Assembly: GCF_041080655.1 (NCBI RefSeq)
Contig: NZ_CP163525.1
Location: forward strand, 5,766,001 to 5,830,000
Reading direction: 5' to 3'
Length of the DNA: 64,000 nt
Source: Streptomyces sp. CG4
Lineage (GTDB): Bacteria > Actinomycetota > Actinomycetes > Streptomycetales > Streptomycetaceae
Positions 25,555-34,039 of this stretch are shown piece by piece. The position numbers and the translations under genes are program-made. Position 1 is the stretch's first letter. Every line of letters begins with the position of its first letter. Below the pieces are notes generated by a model. That model saw only the letters and a list, made by a program, of their open reading frames with translations, ran no database searches and was not told where the DNA came from.

Positions 25555-26772
25555 TCAGCTGAGGCGCTCGATGACCATCGCCATGCCCTGGCCGCCGCCG
25601 ACGCACATCGTCTCCAGGCCGAACTGCTTGTCGTGCCACTGCAGGGAGTTGATGAGCGTGCCGGTGATCCGGGCGCCGGTCATGCCGAAGGGGTGGCCGA
25701 CGGCGATGGCACCGCCGTTGACGTTCAGCTTGTCGAGGTCGATGCCGAGGTCCCGGTAGGAGGGGATCACCTGGGCGGCGAAGGCCTCGTTGATCTCGAC
25801 CAGGTCGATGTCGTCGATGGTGAGGCCGGCCCGCCGCAGGGCCTGCCGGCTCGCCTCGACCGGACCGAGGCCCATGATCTCGGGGGAGAGGCCGGAGACG
25901 CCGGTCGACACGATGCGGGCGAGCGGGGTGAGGCCCAGCTCGCGGGCCTTGGTGTCGGACATGATGACGACGGCGGCGGCACCGTCGTTGAGCGGGCAGC
26001 AGTTGCCGGCCGTGACCAGGCCGTCGGGGCGGAAGACCGGCTTCAGGCCCGAGACGCCCTCCAGGGTGACGCCGGGGCGCGGGCCGTCGTCCTTGCTGAC
26101 GACCGTGCCGTCCGGGAGGGTCACCGGGGTGATCTCGCGCTCCCAGAAGCCGTTCTTGATGGCCTGCTCGGCCAGGTTCTGCGAGCGGACGCCGAACTCG
26201 TCCATGTCCTGACGGGTGATGCCCTTGGCGCGGGCCAGGTTCTCCGCGGTCTGGCCCATCGCGATGTAGGGGTCGGGCAGCAGGCCGTCCTCGCGCGGGT
26301 CGTGCCAGGTGGAGCCGGTCGACTCGGCGGTGGCCACGGTGCGGGCCTCGGCCTCGGCGAACAGCGGGTTGTGCGTGCCGGGCATGTCCGAGCTGCCGTG
26401 GGCGAAGCGGGAGACCGTCTCGACACCGGCCGAGATGAAGACGTCGCCCTCGCCGGCCTTGATGGCGTGCAGGGCCATGCGGGAGGTCTGCAGCGAGGAG
26501 GAGCAGTAGCGGGTGATCGTGCAGCCCGGCAGGTGGTCCATGCCCATCTGTACGGCGACGATACGGCCGAGGTTGTGGCCCTGCTCGCCGCCGGGGAGGC
26601 CACAGCCGAGCATCAGGTCGTCGATGTCCCTGGGGTCCAGCTCGGGGACCTTGGCGAGCGCGGCCTGGATGATCGTGGCGGTCAGGTCGTCGGGGCGGAG
26701 ATCCTTCAGGGAGCCCTTGACGGCGCGGCCGATGGGGGAGCGGGCGGTCGAGACGATGACGGCTTCGGGCAT
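25555..26772 (-). CDS. acetyl-CoA acetyltransferase (thiolase)
   Basis: A 405-residue thiolase. Nucleophile Cys in TITRYCSSSLQTSRMALHAI, His in NVNGGAIAVGHPFGMTGAR and the second Cys in ETMCVGGGQGMAMVIERL are all present. It either condenses two acetyl-CoA or cleaves 3-ketoacyl-CoA in beta-oxidation; the full-length FadA/Acat-type sequence does not settle direction. ATG 26772 is preferred to the GTG at 26775 because GGAG lies five bases ahead. A palindrome upstream looks like a TetR-type operator. Confidence 0.93.
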   Translation of the reverse strand: MPEAVIVSTARSPIGRAVKGSLKDLRPDDLTATIIQAALAKVPELDPRDIDDLMLGCGLPGGEQGHNLGRIVAVQMGMDHLPGCTITRYCSSSLQTSRMALHAIKAGEGDVFISAGVETVSRFAHGSSDMPGTHNPLFAEAEARTVATAESTGSTWHDPREDGLLPDPYIAMGQTAENLARAKGITRQDMDEFGVRSQNLAEQAIKNGFWEREITPVTLPDGTVVSKDDGPRPGVTLEGVSGLKPVFRPDGLVTAGNCCPLNDGAAAVVIMSDTKARELGLTPLARIVSTGVSGLSPEIMGLGPVEASRQALRRAGLTIDDIDLVEINEAFAAQVIPSYRDLGIDLDKLNVNGGAIAVGHPFGMTGARITGTLINSLQWHDKQFGLETMCVGGGQGMAMVIERLS

Positions 26773-26874
26773 CACGGCTCCAGTGCGGTGTTTTTCGGGC
26801 AGGGCCGCTTGGGAAGTTACCGCTCCGTATGGTCCAGGTCACGGGTGTGGTGGTGTGACACTGACCGCAATTTA

Positions 26875-26890
26875 CTAAGCGCTTGCTTGG
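26875..26890. promoter_or_regulatory. palindrome upstream of the thiolase gene
   Basis: CTAAGC-GCTT-GCTTGG is a near-perfect inverted repeat about 100 bases before the thiolase start and next to the 3' end of the SGNH gene. The AGCAAGCGCTTAG form is like sites bound by TetR-family repressors of acyl-CoA genes in actinobacteria (from memory). Confidence 0.45.
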
Positions 26891-26910
26891 TGACCGGTGG
26901 ATCAGGTGGA

Positions 26911-27930
26911 TCAGACCGACGGAGTCGCGGGCTCGGCCTCCGGCACCCTGCGCCGCCGACGCCGCTTCAGCAGCGCCCACGGTCCCCGCGGCCCCGTCGG
27001 CATGGCCGCCGTAACCTCCGTACCCGCCTCCGACGCTGCCTCGGCGGCGGCGCGGGCAACCGGCAGGAAGCCCTCGCGACGGGACACGTCCGGCCGTTCC
27101 TCCTCCGCCGGCCACAGACCAAGCGCCGCGCACACCGTCGGCAGTACGGCCATCGCCGCCGTCGCGTAGCCCTCCGCGGAGGGGTGGTAGTTGTCGGGGC
27201 CGAACAGCTCCCGCGGGTTCGCCTCGAACTCGGGGCCCAGCAGGTCGCCCAGCGACACCGTGCGCCCGCCCTGCTCCACGACCCCGATCGTCTGGGCGGC
27301 CGCCAGCTGGCGGGAGGCCCGCCGGGCCAGCCAGCGCAGCGGCTGCTGCACCGGCTCGATCGTGCCGAGGTCGGGACAGGTGCCGACCACCACCTCCGCA
27401 CCGGCCGTGCGCAGCCGTCGTACCGCCGCCGCCAGATGCCGTACCGAACGGGTCGGCGGCATCCGGTGCGTCACGTCGTTCGCGCCGACCATGATCACGC
27501 AGATGTCGGGGACGGGCGCGGACCCGGACAGGACCTGGGCCACCTGGCGGTCGAGGACGTCGGACTGGGCCCCGGGCTGGGCGACGGTGCGTAGTTCCAC
27601 GGGGCGTTCCGCCACCGCCGACAGGCCCGAGGCCAGCAGTGCGCCCGGCGTCTGGCCCGCCCGGTGCACGCCCTGCCCGGCCGCCGTGGAGTCGCCGAGC
27701 ATGGCCAGCCGGAGGGGAGGTTCACCGGGGACGTCGTACCCAAGGCCGTAGACCCCGTCGGCCACCGGGACGCGGTCGCCGCCGCCGTTGCCCACATGAC
27801 GGCGGGCCAGCCGTACCTCCGCCAGCAGCACGCCGACCGCGGCCGCCCCGATCAGCCCGACCCCGCCACCGCCGTACGCCGCTCCGGCCGCGATACGCCG
27901 GGCCACTCTCGCCCTCGACATACTCGTCAT
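26911..27930 (-). CDS. SGNH/GDSL hydrolase
   Basis: A 339-residue protein. After an N-terminal hydrophobic segment (about residues 14-35, membrane anchor or signal) the four SGNH blocks appear: catalytic Ser in LAMLGDSTAAGQGV, Gly in the next loop, Asn in VGANDVTHRM, and Asp/His in DNYHPSAEGYA. It is an esterase or lipase acting outside the membrane. A basic C-terminus (LLKRRRRRR) follows. ATG 27930 is used; a GAGGAGG lies 12 bases upstream. Divergent from CBS, so it may share that control region. Confidence 0.88.
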   Translation of the reverse strand: MTSMSRARVARRIAAGAAYGGGGVGLIGAAAVGVLLAEVRLARRHVGNGGGDRVPVADGVYGLGYDVPGEPPLRLAMLGDSTAAGQGVHRAGQTPGALLASGLSAVAERPVELRTVAQPGAQSDVLDRQVAQVLSGSAPVPDICVIMVGANDVTHRMPPTRSVRHLAAAVRRLRTAGAEVVVGTCPDLGTIEPVQQPLRWLARRASRQLAAAQTIGVVEQGGRTVSLGDLLGPEFEANPRELFGPDNYHPSAEGYATAAMAVLPTVCAALGLWPAEEERPDVSRREGFLPVARAAAEAASEAGTEVTAAMPTGPRGPWALLKRRRRRRVPEAEPATPSV

Positions 27931-28089
27931 GCGTCGCCGCCACCTCCTCGTAGCCGTACACCCACTCCTTGCCCCGTACAACCCGTACGCCAATCTCAAC
28001 GGGGAGTGAACGGCCGCCTCCGCCACACAGCTGGCCTTAGGCTGGCGACACCACTACGACCACATCTTTTGCAGCGACCGGAGACAACG

Positions 28090-29478
28090 GTGCAATTCCA
28101 CGACTCGATGATCAGCCTCGTCGGCAACACCCCGCTGGTGAGGCTCAACAACGTGACCAAGGGCATCCAGGCGACCGTCCTGGCCAAGGTGGAGTACTTC
28201 AACCCGGGCGGCTCCGTGAAGGACCGCATCGCCCTGCGCATGATCGAGGCCGCCGAGCAGAGCGGGGAGCTGAAGCCGGGCGGCACGATCGTCGAGCCGA
28301 CCAGTGGCAACACCGGTGTGGGGCTGGCGATCGTCGCCCAGCAGAAGGGCTACAAGTGCATCTTCGTCTGCCCTGACAAGGTCTCCACCGACAAGATCAA
28401 CGTGCTGCGTGCCTACGGCGCGGAAGTCGTCGTCTGCCCGACCGCCGTGGACCCCGAGCACCCGGACTCGTACTACAACGTCTCCGACCGGCTCGTCCGT
28501 GAGACCCCGGGCGCGTGGAAGCCCGACCAGTACTCCAACCCCAACAACCCGCTCTCGCACTACCACTCCACGGGCCCCGAGCTGTGGGAGCAGACCGAGG
28601 GGAAGATCACCCACTTCGTGGCGGGCGTGGGCACGGGCGGCACCATCTCCGGCACCGGCCGCTATCTGAAGGACGCCAGCGACGGCAAGGTCAAGGTCAT
28701 CGGCGCCGACCCGGAGGGGTCCGTCTACTCCGGCGGCTCCGGGCGGCCGTATCTGATCGAGGGCGTCGGCGAGGACTTCTGGCCGACCGCCTACGACCGC
28801 ACCGTCGCCGACGAGATCGTCGCCGTGTCCGACAAGGACGCCTTCCAGATGACCCGCCGCCTCGCCAAGGAGGAGGGCCTGCTCGTCGGCGGCTCCTGCG
28901 GTATGGCCGTCGTGGCCGCGCTGCGGGTCGCCGAGCGGCTCGGGCCCGACGATGTCGTGGTCGTGCTCCTGCCCGACAGCGGCCGCGGCTACCTCAGCAA
29001 GATCTTCAACGACGAGTGGATGGCCGACTACGGCTTCCTGGAGGACGAGGGCCCGAGCGCCCGCGTCGCCGACGTCCTGAGCCACAAGGCGGGCGACGTC
29101 ATCCCCTCCCTGGTGCACATGCACCCCGAGGAGACCGTCGGCCAGGCCATCGAGGTGCTGCGCGAGTACGGCGTCTCGCAGATGCCGGTCGTCAAGCCGG
29201 GCGCCGGCCACCCGGACGTGATGGCCGCCGAGGTCGTCGGGTCCGTGGTGGAGCGGGAGCTGCTGGACGCCCTGTTCAACAAGCGCGCCTCCCTCGACGA
29301 CCCGCTGGAGAAGCACATGTCCGCCCCGCTGCCCCAGGTCGGCTCCGGCGAGCCGGTCGGCGACCTGATGTCCGTGCTCGGCTCGGCCGACGCGGCGATC
29401 GTCCTGGTCGAGGGCAAGCCGACCGGCGTGGTCAGCCGGCAGGACCTGCTGGCCTTCCTGGCCAAGGGCGGAAAGTAG
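28090..29478 (+). CDS. cbs: cystathionine beta-synthase
   Basis: A 462-residue PLP enzyme. Residues 1-320 are the cysteine synthase/CBS fold with PLP Lys44 in NPGGSVKDR, the substrate loop PTSGNTG and the phosphate-binding Gly loop VGTGGTISGTGRY. Two CBS domains occupy about residues 335-460. It condenses serine and homocysteine to cystathionine in reverse transsulfuration; the C-terminal pair is typical of regulated CBS enzymes. GTG 28090 has GGAG six bases upstream. It stands alone; 160 bases separate it from the divergent SGNH hydrolase gene. Confidence 0.92.
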   Translation: MQFHDSMISLVGNTPLVRLNNVTKGIQATVLAKVEYFNPGGSVKDRIALRMIEAAEQSGELKPGGTIVEPTSGNTGVGLAIVAQQKGYKCIFVCPDKVSTDKINVLRAYGAEVVVCPTAVDPEHPDSYYNVSDRLVRETPGAWKPDQYSNPNNPLSHYHSTGPELWEQTEGKITHFVAGVGTGGTISGTGRYLKDASDGKVKVIGADPEGSVYSGGSGRPYLIEGVGEDFWPTAYDRTVADEIVAVSDKDAFQMTRRLAKEEGLLVGGSCGMAVVAALRVAERLGPDDVVVVLLPDSGRGYLSKIFNDEWMADYGFLEDEGPSARVADVLSHKAGDVIPSLVHMHPEETVGQAIEVLREYGVSQMPVVKPGAGHPDVMAAEVVGSVVERELLDALFNKRASLDDPLEKHMSAPLPQVGSGEPVGDLMSVLGSADAAIVLVEGKPTGVVSRQDLLAFLAKGGK

Positions 29479-30108
29479 CGGCAACCCCCCGGTGAACTGG
29501 GGGTTTACGGCAGTCACTTGAGGTGAGGCGGGGTTCGCGGAAGTGGTACGAGCGTGTCACGTGCGCGCAGCACCCGCTTAACACGGGTCCGGCACAGTAG
29601 TGGGTGTCGGCAGGGGCGAGGGGGGTACCTCCCAGGCGTTGAGCACTGGGGAGACTTCCCGCCCAAGCCGGCGCCGAACGGCGCCAAGGACCTCCGGAGC
29701 GGCTCCCGGACCTCCATGGACGCCATGGACGCGCAAGCCCGGCCCTGACCCGGCCCGCGTCCCTCGCGGGGACCGCCGTCGTCCCGCCCCCCGGCAACGG
29801 GGGTGCGGCGGTCCCCGCGCAAGCCTTTTCAGCGGGGCTCGGCGGGGCTCAGTGGGCGGTACCGGATCCCCAACTCCCCAGCAGCGCAAGGCGTTCGGCC
29901 GCGCCGGGCTGTGCTCCATGCCGTCGAGCGGGATCTGGGCGCTGGGCGCACACGGGGTGCGGTCGGCTGCCGTCGCTCCCGTGGCCGGCGGGGACGCGCC
30001 TTCGGCGCCGACCTGCTGGTCGCGCACCTCGTCGACTACGCCACCAGCCGGCCCCGGCACGCCGGCCTCCGCCAGATCATCGTCCTGCCGACCCGGCGGG
30101 CGTGCGGC
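29479..30108. other. gene-poor 630 bases with coding-like remnants
   Basis: No intact gene is convincing. A forward frame 29554-29748 (GTG start, 64 residues) has strong GC3 bias in its second half and ends just before a hairpin, so a small protein is possible. A copy of a GGGGGTACCTCCC-type repeat lies at 29616-29655. From about 29920 to 30105 two different forward frames read as coding-like in succession (ending in FGADLLVAHLVDYATS...), as if a gene were broken by a frameshift and then cut off by the next gene. Confidence 0.35.
29766..29818 (+). terminator. long hairpin, possible terminator
   Basis: GCGGGGACCGCCG (29766-29778) pairs with its exact complement at 29806-29818, with an inner CCCCC/GGGGG pair, then GCAAGCCTTTTC. 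It may end the cbs transcript. Confidence 0.6.
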
Positions 30109-30534
30109 TCAGCCGTCCTCGCGGGAGCGGTCGCGGCGGCCGCCGAGCAGGTCCGGGTTGAGCCGCACGGCCTGGGCGAAGTTGACGCCGACGATGCCGA
30201 CCCAGGTGACGATCGTCCCGGTCGTCCCCGCGATGCCGCCGCCGACGGCGGTCAGCGGTATCGCCAGGACCAGCGAGATGATCGCGAACCCGAAGCGCTC
30301 CGGCCAGGTGTCGGCGTCCTTCGGGCGCCGGGTGCCGCGCGCGCTCGCCATCTGCTGCTCGGCCAGCTGCCGCCGCACCCGGCGGTCCACCGCCTCGTCG
30401 ATCCGCTGCCCGACCTTCTCCAGAAAGGAGTCGACCAGCGCCGGCTCGTACTCCTCGCCCAGTTCCCTGCGGGTCTGGAGGGTGGCGTCGAGTTCTTTTC
30501 TCAGGTCGGTGTCCCGAGAGTCCAGTGCGCTCAT
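30109..30534 (-). CDS. small membrane protein with helical N-terminus
   Basis: A 141-residue protein: a soluble, charged helical N-terminal half (DLRKELDATLQTRRELGEEYEPALVDSFLEKVGQRID...) and two hydrophobic segments (about residues 82-102 and 105-122) near the C-terminus. It matches no family I can name, but such proteins are common and conserved in Streptomyces. It ends near the gene-poor stretch and is followed upstream by the OpuC-type operon on the same strand, with only 49 bases between, so it might be the operon's fifth gene. Confidence 0.75.
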   Translation of the reverse strand: MSALDSRDTDLRKELDATLQTRRELGEEYEPALVDSFLEKVGQRIDEAVDRRVRRQLAEQQMASARGTRRPKDADTWPERFGFAIISLVLAIPLTAVGGGIAGTTGTIVTWVGIVGVNFAQAVRLNPDLLGGRRDRSREDG

Positions 30535-30583
30535 GGCTCCACCTTAGGAAGCGCTCACGCCCACCGCACTGGGGACAACCCCC

Positions 30584-31516
30584 CTACTTCACCAGCCCGT
30601 GCTGCTTGGCGTACGCGTTCGCCACGTCCTCCGGGTCCTTCTTGTCCTTGTCCACCTGCCGGTTCAGCTCGGTGAGCTGGGCCGTGGTCAGCAGGTTGCC
30701 CAGCCCGGCGAGGGCCTTGCGGACGGTGTCGTCGGCCTTGCGGTCGGCGATGAGCGGGACGATGTGCTGGCTGGGGATGAGGTGCGCGGGGTCGGTGAGG
30801 ACCACCCAGCCGTTGGCCTGGATGTCGGTGTCGGTGGTGAAGAGGTTCGCCACGTCCACGTCGCCCTTCTTCAACGCGCCCTTGACCAGCGGCCCGTCCG
30901 AGTCCAGCGACTTGAACTCCTTGAACTCCACGCCGTACACGTCCTTCAGGCCGACCGCGCCGACCTGGCGCTTCTTCACCTCGGGCGCGGCGCCGATGAC
31001 CAGCTTGCCGTTCTGCTTCTTCAGGTCGGCGAGGGAGGTCAGCCCGTACTGCTTCGCCGTCTCGCGGGTGACGACGAAGGCGTCGGAGTCCTCCGCCATG
31101 CCGTAGGGCAGCACCTGGAGGCCGGCCGGGAGGGCCTGGGTGAGGGCGTTCTGCATCTCGCCGGACTCGGAGGCCGTGGCCTTCGGGGCGAGGTAGTTGA
31201 GGAGGGCGCCCTGGTACTCGGGCAGCAGGTCGATGTCGCCGCCCCTGAGCGCCGGGATGACGATCTCGCGGGTGCCGAGGTTGGGGCGGACGGTCACCTT
31301 CACACCGGCGCCCTGCAGGGCGGCCGCGTAGAGGTAGCCGAGCACCTGGTTCTCGGTGAAGTTGGCCGTGCCGATGGTGACTCCGCCCTTGCTGGAGCCA
31401 CCGCCGCCGGTGCCGGAGCCCTGGCCGTTGAGGGAGGTGATGCCGCTGGCGCAGGCGGAGAGGGCGGGGACGGAGGCGACCGCGAACAGGCCGCCGAGGA
31501 GAGTACGTCGGTTCAT
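30584..31516 (-). CDS. osmoprotectant ABC transporter substrate-binding lipoprotein
   Basis: A 310-residue lipoprotein: Arg-rich signal (MNRRTLLGGLFAVASVPALSAC) with the lipobox LSAC, then a Gly-rich spacer and the OpuAC/ProX-type binding fold (VTIGTANFTENQVLGYLYAAALQGAGVKV, LPEYQGALLNYL). It should bind glycine betaine, choline or another quaternary ammonium compound. It is the last gene of the four-gene minus-strand operon 33901-30584, the usual order of OpuC-type systems. Confidence 0.9.
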   Translation of the reverse strand: MNRRTLLGGLFAVASVPALSACASGITSLNGQGSGTGGGGSSKGGVTIGTANFTENQVLGYLYAAALQGAGVKVTVRPNLGTREIVIPALRGGDIDLLPEYQGALLNYLAPKATASESGEMQNALTQALPAGLQVLPYGMAEDSDAFVVTRETAKQYGLTSLADLKKQNGKLVIGAAPEVKKRQVGAVGLKDVYGVEFKEFKSLDSDGPLVKGALKKGDVDVANLFTTDTDIQANGWVVLTDPAHLIPSQHIVPLIADRKADDTVRKALAGLGNLLTTAQLTELNRQVDKDKKDPEDVANAYAKQHGLVK

Positions 31517-31528
31517 GTCGGTAGTTCC

Positions 31529-32227
31529 CTACGCGGTGCGGATGGGGGTGCCCCCGCGCGCGAGCCGTCGAGCGTGGGGGAGGAAGAGGAAGCGCTGGAG
31601 GGTGGCCAGGGCCACGTCCAGGACGACGGCGACCAGGGCGACCAGCACCGCGCCGCCGAGCACCTGGACCAGGTCCCGCTGGGCGAGGCCGTCGAAGACG
31701 TAGCGGCCCAGGCCGCCGAAGGAGACGTACGCGGCGATGGTGGCCGTGGCGACCACCTGGATCAGGGCCAGGCGCAGGCCGGTCATGATCAGGGGGAGGG
31801 CCAGCGGCAACTCCACCCGGAACAGGACCTGGTGGCCGCGCATGCCCTGCCCGCGCGCCGCGTCCTTCACATCCGGGTCGACGGCGGTCATGCCGGCGTA
31901 GGTGTTGGTGACGATCGCCGGGACCGCGAGGGCCACCAGCGCGACGCACACCGGCAGCATCGACAGACCGCCGGCCAGGAAGACCAGCACGACCAGGCCG
32001 ACCGTCGGCAGCGCGCGGCCGAAGGAGGCGAGGTTGATCGCGACGAACGCGCCCTTGCCGGTGTGGCCGATCAGCAGGCCGAGCGGGAGGCCGATGGCGG
32101 CGGCGATGAGCGTGGCCAGCAGGGAGTACTGCAGGTGTTCGGCGAGGCGGTGGGCGATGCCGTCGGGGCCGGTCCACTGGGCGCCGCTGGTCAGCCAGGC
32201 GCCGAGGTTCTTGAGGAGCTCGTACAT
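31529..32227 (-). CDS. osmoprotectant ABC transporter permease (OpuC-type)
   Basis: A 232-residue permease with about six membrane helices and the BPD loop VKDAARGQGMRGHQVLFRVELPLALPLIMTGLR that contacts the ATPase. The last 20 residues (LPHARRLARGGTPIRTA) come from a repeat-like DNA element (31541-31583) and replace the usual C-terminus. ATG 32227 is two bases after the stop of the partner permease. Confidence 0.9.
   Translation of the reverse strand: MYELLKNLGAWLTSGAQWTGPDGIAHRLAEHLQYSLLATLIAAAIGLPLGLLIGHTGKGAFVAINLASFGRALPTVGLVVLVFLAGGLSMLPVCVALVALAVPAIVTNTYAGMTAVDPDVKDAARGQGMRGHQVLFRVELPLALPLIMTGLRLALIQVVATATIAAYVSFGGLGRYVFDGLAQRDLVQVLGGAVLVALVAVVLDVALATLQRFLFLPHARRLARGGTPIRTA
31541..31583 (-). 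repeat. REP-like element encoding a GGTPI tail
   Basis: On the minus strand this reads as a palindrome-like block with two C runs and an ACCCCCATC end. The same arrangement recurs at 42610-42651, in the same reading phase. Both add a tail ending in GGTPI to otherwise ordinary enzymes. Confidence 0.6.
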
Positions 32228-32228
32228 C

Positions 32229-32870
32229 TCAGGCTCGCCTCCTGGTCCAGGGGGTGAGGGCGTACTGGACGGCGACCAGCGCCGCGTCCGCGACGACGGC
32301 GAGGAGCAGGGTGAGGGCCACTCCGGCGATCACCGGGGTCGCGAAGTTGCGCTGGAAGCCGTCGGTGAAGAGCTGGCCGAGGCCGCCGTCGCCGATGTAG
32401 GTGGCGACGGAGACCAGGGAGATCGACATGACGGTGGCGATACGGACGCCGGCGAAGATCACGGGGAGCGCGAGGGGGAACTCGACGGTGAGGAGCGTGC
32501 GCAGGGGGCGCGTGCCCATCGCCTTCGCCGCCTCCTTCACCTTCACGGGGACCGAGTCGAGGCCCTCGACGGTGTTCCGCAGCAGGACGACCAGGGTGTA
32601 GACGGTCAGGCCGGTCACGGTGGTGGTGCGGGTCAGGCCGCTGACCGGCAGGAGCAGGACGAAGATCGCGATCGACGGGATCGTGAAGAGGACGTTCGAA
32701 GCGCCGAGCAGCACACCGCGCAGGCGGGGGAGCCGGTGGGCGATCACGGCCAGCGGGAGCGAGATCAGCAGGCCGAGGGCTACGGCCGTCAGGGCGGCCT
32801 GGAGGTGGGAGAGGGTGAGAGTCGTCAGGTCGTCGGTGTGGGCGGATATCCAGGACCAGTCGATCGTCAT
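32229..32870 (-). CDS. osmoprotectant ABC transporter permease (OpuC-type)
   Basis: A 213-residue permease with the BPD signature VKEAAKAMGTRPLRTLLTVEFPLALPVIFAGVR and five to six helices. It is the second permease of the pair; heterodimeric permeases are typical of OpuB/OpuC-type uptake systems. ATG 32870 overlaps the stop of the ATPase gene (ATGA), so the two are coupled. It begins MTIDWSWISAHTDDLTTLTLSHLQ. Confidence 0.9.
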   Translation of the reverse strand: MTIDWSWISAHTDDLTTLTLSHLQAALTAVALGLLISLPLAVIAHRLPRLRGVLLGASNVLFTIPSIAIFVLLLPVSGLTRTTTVTGLTVYTLVVLLRNTVEGLDSVPVKVKEAAKAMGTRPLRTLLTVEFPLALPVIFAGVRIATVMSISLVSVATYIGDGGLGQLFTDGFQRNFATPVIAGVALTLLLAVVADAALVAVQYALTPWTRRRA

Positions 32871-33901
32871 GCGGCCACCCGCACTTCGGCGTGGGCGCGT
32901 CCCGCGTGCTCGTGGATGTCGTTGCGGGAGGAGACGCCGGTGAGCACGCCGTCGGCGTCGACGCGGGCGATCAGTCCGGTGGGGGAGGCGACCGACTCGT
33001 TGAGCGCGGAGAGCAGGGAGTCGGCGTCCGTCAGCGGGCGTACGGGGATCTCGGCGTCCTTCGACGCCCAGTGCAGGGGCTTGCCCTGCGCGTCGCGGAC
33101 GAGGGTCCAGGGGCCGCCCTGTGGTGCCGGGCCCTGCGGGACGTCGGCGAGGGTCTTCAGGGACAGCAGCTTCAGTCCGCGCTCCGCGCCGAGGAAGTCG
33201 GCCACGAAGTCGTCGGCCGGGCGGGCGAGGAGTTCGGCGGGCGGGGCGCACTGGACCAGATGGCCGCCGGTGCGGAAGACCGCGATCCGGTCGCCGAGCC
33301 GGACGGCCTCGTCGATGTCGTGCGTGACGAACACGATGGTCTTGCTCAACTCCTGCTGCAGCCTGAGCAGTTCGTCCTGGAGCTGGGTGCGTACGACCGG
33401 GTCGACCGCGCCGAAGGGCTCGTCCATGAGCAGCACCGGCGGGTCGGCGGCGAGCGCGCGGGCGACGCCGACCCGCTGCTGCTGGCCGCCGGAGAGCTGG
33501 TGCGGGTAGCGCTTGCCGGCTTCGGCGGCGAGGCCGACGGTCTCCAGGAGTTCTGCGGCGCGGGCCCGGGCCTTCCGGCGGTTCCAGCCGAGCAGCAGCG
33601 GGACGGTGGCGATGTTGTCGAGCACCGTGCGGTGCGGGAAGAGGCCGGCCTGCTGGATGACGTAGCCGATGGAACGGCGCAGTTCGGCCGGGTCCTGCCG
33701 GGTGACGTCCCTGCCGCCGACGCGGATGGTGCCCGACGTCGGCTCGATCATCCGGTTGATCATCCGCAGGGTGGTGGTCTTGCCGCAACCGGAGGATCCG
33801 ACCAGGACGGTGAGGCCGCCCTCCGGCATCTCCAGGTTGAGGTCGTGGACTGCTGTGGTGCCGTTGGGGAAGCGCTTGTGGACCGCGTCGAACTGGATCA
33901 T
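32867..33901 (-). CDS. osmoprotectant ABC transporter ATP-binding protein (OpuC-type)
   Basis: A 344-residue ATPase: Walker A VGSSGCGKTT, Q-loop YVIQQAGLFPHRTVLDN, signature LSGGQQQRVGVARAL, Walker B LLMDEPFGAVD and switch His in VTHD. After residue 240 there is a C-terminal region with CBS-domain character (LLSALNESVASPTGLIARVDADGVLTGVSSRNDI), as in OpuCA/ProV homologues that sense ionic strength. First gene of the operon with ATG 33901; the intergenic region to the divergent ammonia-lyase gene has possible operator half-sites. Confidence 0.93.
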   Translation of the reverse strand: MIQFDAVHKRFPNGTTAVHDLNLEMPEGGLTVLVGSSGCGKTTTLRMINRMIEPTSGTIRVGGRDVTRQDPAELRRSIGYVIQQAGLFPHRTVLDNIATVPLLLGWNRRKARARAAELLETVGLAAEAGKRYPHQLSGGQQQRVGVARALAADPPVLLMDEPFGAVDPVVRTQLQDELLRLQQELSKTIVFVTHDIDEAVRLGDRIAVFRTGGHLVQCAPPAELLARPADDFVADFLGAERGLKLLSLKTLADVPQGPAPQGGPWTLVRDAQGKPLHWASKDAEIPVRPLTDADSLLSALNESVASPTGLIARVDADGVLTGVSSRNDIHEHAGRAHAEVRVAA

Positions 33902-33920
33902 GAGATGTCCCTTGCCCGGC

Positions 33921-33965
33921 TGTATAACGTCATGCAGAGTTCTTGGTGTGTGAATAGCTTGTCAA
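33921..33965. promoter_or_regulatory. divergent control region between opuC-type operon and lyase homologue
   Basis: On the minus strand it contains TTGACA (33965-33960) followed by CTATTCA (33957-33951), a combination that recurs at the hutU promoter, and an imperfect palindrome TGTATAACGTCATGCA (33921-33936). These could be sites of a regulator shared by the two loci. Confidence 0.35.
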
Positions 33966-34039
33966 CGGGTCGGTGTTAATCCGCTGTAACAGATGACCGA
34001 AGGGCAAGATCGGATGTCTGGGTTGAGGGGAGTTTGGAC

